Shown here one piece after another: positions 61,808 to 64,000 of a DNA stretch of 64,000 nt. Positions within the stretch are counted from its first letter, which is position 1, and the number at the start of each line of letters is the position of its first letter. The position numbers and the translations under genes are program-made. The notes under the pieces are model-generated. The model was given only the letters and a program-made list of their open reading frames with translations, was not told the DNA's origin and searched no databases. The stretch is from Pseudomonadota bacterium (GTDB taxonomy: Bacteria > Pseudomonadota > Gammaproteobacteria > Burkholderiales > Ferrovaceae), in NCBI GenBank assembly GCA_021832305.1, contig JAKBLB010000008.1:41061-105060 (forward strand), given 5' to 3'.

Positions 61808-62651
61808 AAGAGTGTCTGTGGGGCGGCGGAGAAGGAGGACCGTCTGGTTTCTGCTGGTATTGTGGGGGGTGAGTCCACAAGTGCTGGCGAAACCGCCCAC
61901 GGTGGCTTTCTATTACGGCATGCATCCCGCCGTGCGGGAACTGGCGGATTTCGATCTGGTGGTGGTGGATCCCGACAGTGATTTTGCCCCGGTACAGTAT
62001 CCCCGCAGTCGTGCCCATTGGATTGCCTATGTCAGTGTGGGCGAGGTGACGCCCAATCGGGGCTATTACGATCTCTTTCCCAAATCCTGGATTCTGGGCG
62101 ACGAACCCGACTGGAATTCGGAAATCATCGACCAGACTTCGCCAGCATGGCCGGCCTACTTTGCCGAGCAGGTAGTCCGCCCCTTGTGGAACCGGGGCTA
62201 CCGGGGATTTTTTCTGGACACGCTGGATTCCTGGCGCAAGGTGGTGACCGACCCCAAGGAACAGGAACGACAACAGAGTGGGTTGATCCGCTTGATTGTG
62301 ACCTTGCACCAAAAATTTCCCCGAGCACAGATCATCCTGAATCGGGGGTTTGAATTGTTGCCCAAGGTCCATTCCCTGGTCAATGCGGTGGTGGTGGAGT
62401 CCGTATTTCAGGGATGGAACCAGAAAGATAAAACTTATTATGCGGTTTCTTCCCAGAATACCCAGTGGCTACTGAGTCAGATCGATGCCATCCGCCGTCA
62501 GTACCGCCTGCCGGTCATCGTTCTCGACTACTGTGACCCCCAACAACCCGACTGTGCTTCTCAGGATATTTCCGTATTGCGCCGGGCCGGGGTGATCCCC
62601 TATGTCTCCGATGGGCTTCTTCAGGTCATCAATCCGGCGACCTTGCGCTGA
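61794..62651 (+). CDS. Stand-alone secreted GH114/GH166-like glycosidase at the end of the pel operon
   Basis: The 285-residue protein has a basic n-region and signal peptide ending LA-KPP (about residue 32), then a single TIM-barrel-like domain. It resembles the N-terminal hydrolase domain of the PelA in this operon: TVAFYYGMHP matches NVAFYRGTDA, and VVVESVF matches WVVESIF. Candidate catalytic residues are Asp142 (FFLDTLDSW) and Glu202 (VVVESVF), as in alpha-1,4-galactosaminidases such as fungal Ega3. It should cleave Pel-like GalNAc polymers outside the cell or in the periplasm. It overlaps pelG, so it is made with the synthase machinery. Confidence 0.88.
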   Translation: MAVTERVSVGRRRRRTVWFLLVLWGVSPQVLAKPPTVAFYYGMHPAVRELADFDLVVVDPDSDFAPVQYPRSRAHWIAYVSVGEVTPNRGYYDLFPKSWILGDEPDWNSEIIDQTSPAWPAYFAEQVVRPLWNRGYRGFFLDTLDSWRKVVTDPKEQERQQSGLIRLIVTLHQKFPRAQIILNRGFELLPKVHSLVNAVVVESVFQGWNQKDKTYYAVSSQNTQWLLSQIDAIRRQYRLPVIVLDYCDPQQPDCASQDISVLRRAGVIPYVSDGLLQVINPATLR

Positions 62652-62655
62652 CCGG

Positions 62656-63594
62656 TCATCCCCGAGTGGGCGGGTGGGCAAGGGATCTGTGCCGAAGTTT
62701 GTACTGACGAAAGATCAGGGACAGCAGACCCGTTCCCAAGGCGACTGCCAGGGGGAAGCGCCAGTCGGGGCGGTCGATGACGAAGGGCAACAGCCCCACA
62801 GCGGTGGCGGGGGGGGCATGCAAATCAAAAAAACGGATCAGGGCAATGGAAATGCCCATGGACAGGATCACGGCCAGAGGCCCATGACCGAGCAGCAGAA
62901 AAATTCCCAACCCCGAGGAAGCGGTCAGCAGACAGGCCAGGACCAGCAGGACGGGTTTTCTTGCCCAAGGGCAGACATCGGCATGGGCAAACATTTCATA
63001 GGCAATGACTACCAGGGGCGGATAAAGGATGAAACGCCAGCCGGAAAAGAGCACCAGCCCCATGGCGATGATCAAAAAAACGATGAAGTAGGGCAGCCAA
63101 TGGTATTGGGTGGCAGGACATTCCACTTCATCATCGATTCGGTCGGCCCGTGAAGGGGGTGGGAGAGGGAGGTGGGTGTTTTTTTGCAGCCGTTGGCGCA
63201 GGACCGAGCCCAGCGCCAATACGGATGTGCTGAAAAGGACGGCACCCGCGTACCACCAGCTGCCATCATTCAGGGCGATGGGCAATACCCCGGCAGAAAT
63301 CGCGGGTGCGATGGGAGAGCGAAGCACCTTGATGAAGAACAAGGCGGCTGAAATCCCCAGTCCCAGCGACAGGGGGCCATAGCCCCACCGGTGTTGCAGC
63401 CACAGACCGACCACCGCCGCCAGAAAAGGGGTGAGCACCAGCATGAAAGGAGCACTGGCCCATTTGCCCTGGGGGCGCTTGAAAATATCGTAGGAAAGGG
63501 CCGCCAACTCCGGAAAAAGTACATGAGAAATACCGCTGATCACGGCGACTTCTGCAATGCCTCCGATATAGCACAGGGCCAGGAGTTCTCCCAT
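62656..63594 (-). CDS. HPP-family integral membrane protein (two HPP repeats)
   Basis: The 312-residue protein has two copies of a four-segment membrane unit. The signature appears as SPIAPAISAGVLPIAL in the first and HAPPATAVGLLPFVI in the second. A soluble charged linker (about 135-165) separates them. HPP proteins have been linked to nitrite transport in chloroplasts and cyanobacteria, but most bacterial members are uncharacterised. It converges with the pel operon and follows a channel gene by 14 bases. Confidence 0.8.
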   Translation of the reverse strand: MGELLALCYIGGIAEVAVISGISHVLFPELAALSYDIFKRPQGKWASAPFMLVLTPFLAAVVGLWLQHRWGYGPLSLGLGISAALFFIKVLRSPIAPAISAGVLPIALNDGSWWYAGAVLFSTSVLALGSVLRQRLQKNTHLPLPPPSRADRIDDEVECPATQYHWLPYFIVFLIIAMGLVLFSGWRFILYPPLVVIAYEMFAHADVCPWARKPVLLVLACLLTASSGLGIFLLLGHGPLAVILSMGISIALIRFFDLHAPPATAVGLLPFVIDRPDWRFPLAVALGTGLLSLIFRQYKLRHRSLAHPPTRG

Positions 63595-63608
63595 CTCAGT
63601 TCGTCCCC

Positions 63609-64000
63609 TCAGTCTTCAACGGAGTCCTCACCCTTTCCGGAAGAAGGAACGGTGGGCTTGTCACGGACCGAGGCGAACTGGGCATCGTAGGTTTTGCCCA
63701 CGATGTTGGCCAATACCCCGGTGGTCCAGCCAAAGGTCAGCAGTCCGGACATGGTGATGAACATGGCCAGTTGGCGCCACCCCAGCGGCAACAATACATC
63801 TCCGTTTCCCAGCGACGTATAGGTTTCCCCGACCAGATAGAAAGCGGTACGCAGGTCCGGGATGGCCTGCATGAAGTGCAGGATCAGCGCCAGAGAAAAA
63901 ATTTCTGTCAGGTGGGTCAGCAGGATCAGGATGACCAGATAGAAGAAGTAGATCTGACGGCGCAATTCACGATTTTCCCGGGCAAAACGCCACCAGTGGA
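63609..64000 (-). CDS. Two-segment potassium-channel-like protein, N-terminus outside the window
   Basis: The reading frame is open to the right edge (…HWWRFARENRELRRQIYFF), so the start is missing. Two membrane segments flank a pore loop TYTSLGNGDVLLP, which resembles the K+ selectivity filter TVGYGD but reads SLGNGD. The C-terminal tail is short and acidic. Family assignment to Ion_trans_2 is likely; ion selectivity is uncertain because of the altered filter. K+ uptake channels are often kept by acidophiles to set a positive-inside potential. Confidence 0.7.
   Translation of the reverse strand, partial: HWWRFARENRELRRQIYFFYLVILILLTHLTEIFSLALILHFMQAIPDLRTAFYLVGETYTSLGNGDVLLPLGWRQLAMFITMSGLLTFGWTTGVLANIVGKTYDAQFASVRDKPTVPSSGKGEDSVED

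Overview
The window looks like a chromosomal segment of a Betaproteobacterium. The evidence is gene order: miaB-phoH-ybeY-corC-lnt-dsbB-glyQ-glyS-gmhB-plsC on one strand, hemA-prfA-prmC beside grxD, and smpB facing ratA-ratB. Several genes suit an acid-living, slime-forming cell: a small Asr-like Lys/His/Ala secreted protein, a CLC-type Cl-/H+ antiporter, OpgH, and a complete pel exopolysaccharide operon. An acidophilic iron oxidiser of the Ferrovum type would fit, but that placement is inference. No phage, insertion sequence, rRNA or CRISPR array was seen.

Layout. 0-12 kb: the start of mnmA, an Asr-like protein, icd, smpB/ratA/ratB, a MarR regulator facing a CDGSH iron-sulfur protein, selO, a YhhQ-type transporter, mutM, then carbonic anhydrase, PAP2 phosphatase, a GT83-like glycosyltransferase and rhlE on the minus strand. 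11.7-24.7 kb: fadD, followed by a tightly overlapped 12-gene minus-strand series (DUF1134, miaB, phoH, ybeY, corC, lnt, dsbB, glyQ, glyS, gmhB, plsC, ygjP) for RNA, translation and envelope housekeeping. 24.8-30.5 kb: a tRNA with CAT anticodon, a PIN-domain toxin-antitoxin pair, a hybrid histidine kinase whose second PAS carries the FixL haem-pocket residues, its EAL-domain response regulator and a ferritin-like protein. 30.8-38.7 kb: clcA, glrK, a QseG-like lipoprotein, opgH, glrR and an S1/P1 nuclease. 38.7-47.7 kb: grxD, an unknown gene, prmC, prfA, hemA, mltA, rpe, trpE and a LOG-family gene. 47.9-62.7 kb: epimerase-pelABCDEFG plus an extra secreted glycoside hydrolase. End: an HPP membrane protein and a truncated potassium-channel-like gene.

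Main results. (1) opgH has a consensus sigma-54 promoter and, upstream, two perfect TGTC-N10-GACA boxes, the motif bound by GlrR; glrR lies next to them and glrK is close by. This predicts a local GlrK/GlrR-sigma54 circuit controlling periplasmic glucan synthesis. (2) The pel operon starts with an epimerase whose substrate gatekeeper residue is Cys, which suits UDP-GlcNAc/GalNAc, and ends with a second stand-alone copy of the PelA-type hydrolase domain. (3) PelD keeps its c-di-GMP site, while the same window encodes a predicted haem-PAS kinase and an EAL regulator, suggesting gas or redox input into c-di-GMP and Pel. (4) Several genes (a 20-codon ORF, selO, clcA, perhaps opgH) have a promoter element placed so that transcription would start at or within about two bases of the ATG, with no Shine-Dalgarno sequence, which suggests leaderless mRNAs.
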